From a virus: a stretch of 22,975 nucleotides of DNA. Positions 22,792 through 22,975 of this stretch are shown here, piece after piece. The stretch spans positions 1 to 22,975 of the IMG/VR virus record IMGVR_UViG_3300042890_000054; one strand, 5' to 3'. Positions within the stretch are counted from its first letter, which is position 1; each line of letters starts with the position of its first letter. Under the pieces are notes generated by a model, which was given only the letters and a program-made list of their open reading frames with translations, did no database searches and was not told the origin of the DNA. A program made the translations under genes and the position numbers.

Positions 22792-22975
22792 TACTTAAAT
22801 CGCTCCAACTTGTAGAGCAGGGCGGCAATCTCGCCCACGATCTCGTCAATGATGTTCTGGAGGTCGGTGTCTTTGGGCAGGTCTTTGCGGGTGCCTTTTA
22901 CAAAGGTCAGCAGGCTGTCGGCGTATTTGGCCGCATCGGTTTGTACCTTGAAGCCTTCGGGATAGTCGGCGAGAG
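22791..22975 (-). CDS. C-terminal 60 residues of an unknown gene (5' end outside window)
   Basis: The frame entering the window reads LADYPEGFKVQTDAAKYADS, then LLTFVKGTRKDLPKDTDLQN, then IIDEIVGEIAALLYKLERFK and stops at 22791. The TAA overlaps the next ATG (TAATG). The last 25 residues should form an amphipathic helix. I do not recognise a family. Coupling to the metallopeptidase gene is the main clue: it may be a partner or substrate, but this is a guess. Confidence 0.7.
   Translation of the reverse strand, partial: LADYPEGFKVQTDAAKYADSLLTFVKGTRKDLPKDTDLQNIIDEIVGEIAALLYKLERFK

Noticed and set aside
1-22975. tRNA, rRNA, integrase, attachment site or insertion sequence
   Set aside because: None was recognised by eye; there is no non-coding stretch longer than about 110 bases, which leaves little room for an RNA gene.

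Overview
The window is a stretch of a tailed double-stranded DNA phage genome, or of a prophage, read on the minus strand. I count 23 supported genes plus one doubtful micro-ORF. All lie on the minus strand, so transcription runs from the high-coordinate end to the low-coordinate end. The set is the packaging, head and short-tail module of a podovirus-like phage. It holds small and large terminase, a P22-type portal, scaffold, major capsid, decoration protein, a gp4/gp11-like adaptor, a gp10-like tail protein, large repeat-rich candidate ejection proteins and a tail fibre. No long contractile or flexible tail genes (sheath, tube, tape measure, baseplate) are seen. There is no integrase, repressor, replication or lysis gene either, so lifestyle cannot be judged. 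The host is not identifiable from sequence alone. The N-terminal style of the fibre and of the 1201-residue protein is one I associate with phages of aquatic Gram-negative bacteria, which is inference only.

Layout in order of transcription. (1) 22975-21650: the end of an unknown gene, a predicted HELQH zinc metallopeptidase, then the only sizeable intergenic gap (about 110 bases) with a micro-ORF and a weak promoter candidate. (2) 21649-19314: TerS, TerL and three small genes, one of them only 52 codons. (3) 19314-14875: portal, a 115-residue protein, scaffold and major capsid. (4) 14861-12211: decoration protein, a MAF/DUF115-type enzyme, a protein with a probable TNF/C1q-like domain, and a protein ending in an AT-hook-like motif. 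(5) 12209-9302: adaptor, gp10-like protein and a GNAT acetyltransferase. (6) 9339-2398: four probable internal-virion or tail-associated proteins, including a 1201-residue Gln/Ala/Gly-rich repeat protein. (7) 2401-1: a tail fibre running off the window edge.

The genes are packed with stop-start overlaps (TAATG or ATGA) at twelve junctions, implying one long translationally coupled message. The major capsid gene stands out, with free gaps on both sides and its own Shine-Dalgarno sequence. The strongest unexplained structure is protein-level periodicity. The fibre holds 33 uninterrupted five-residue units in which positions 1 and 3 are always non-polar. The 1201-residue protein holds a 504-residue block of 54-residue units, each three 18-residue sub-units, with one unit longer by exactly 18. 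Also notable are the MAF/DUF115-like enzyme amid virion genes, the metallopeptidase before the terminase, and the AT-hook-like tail.
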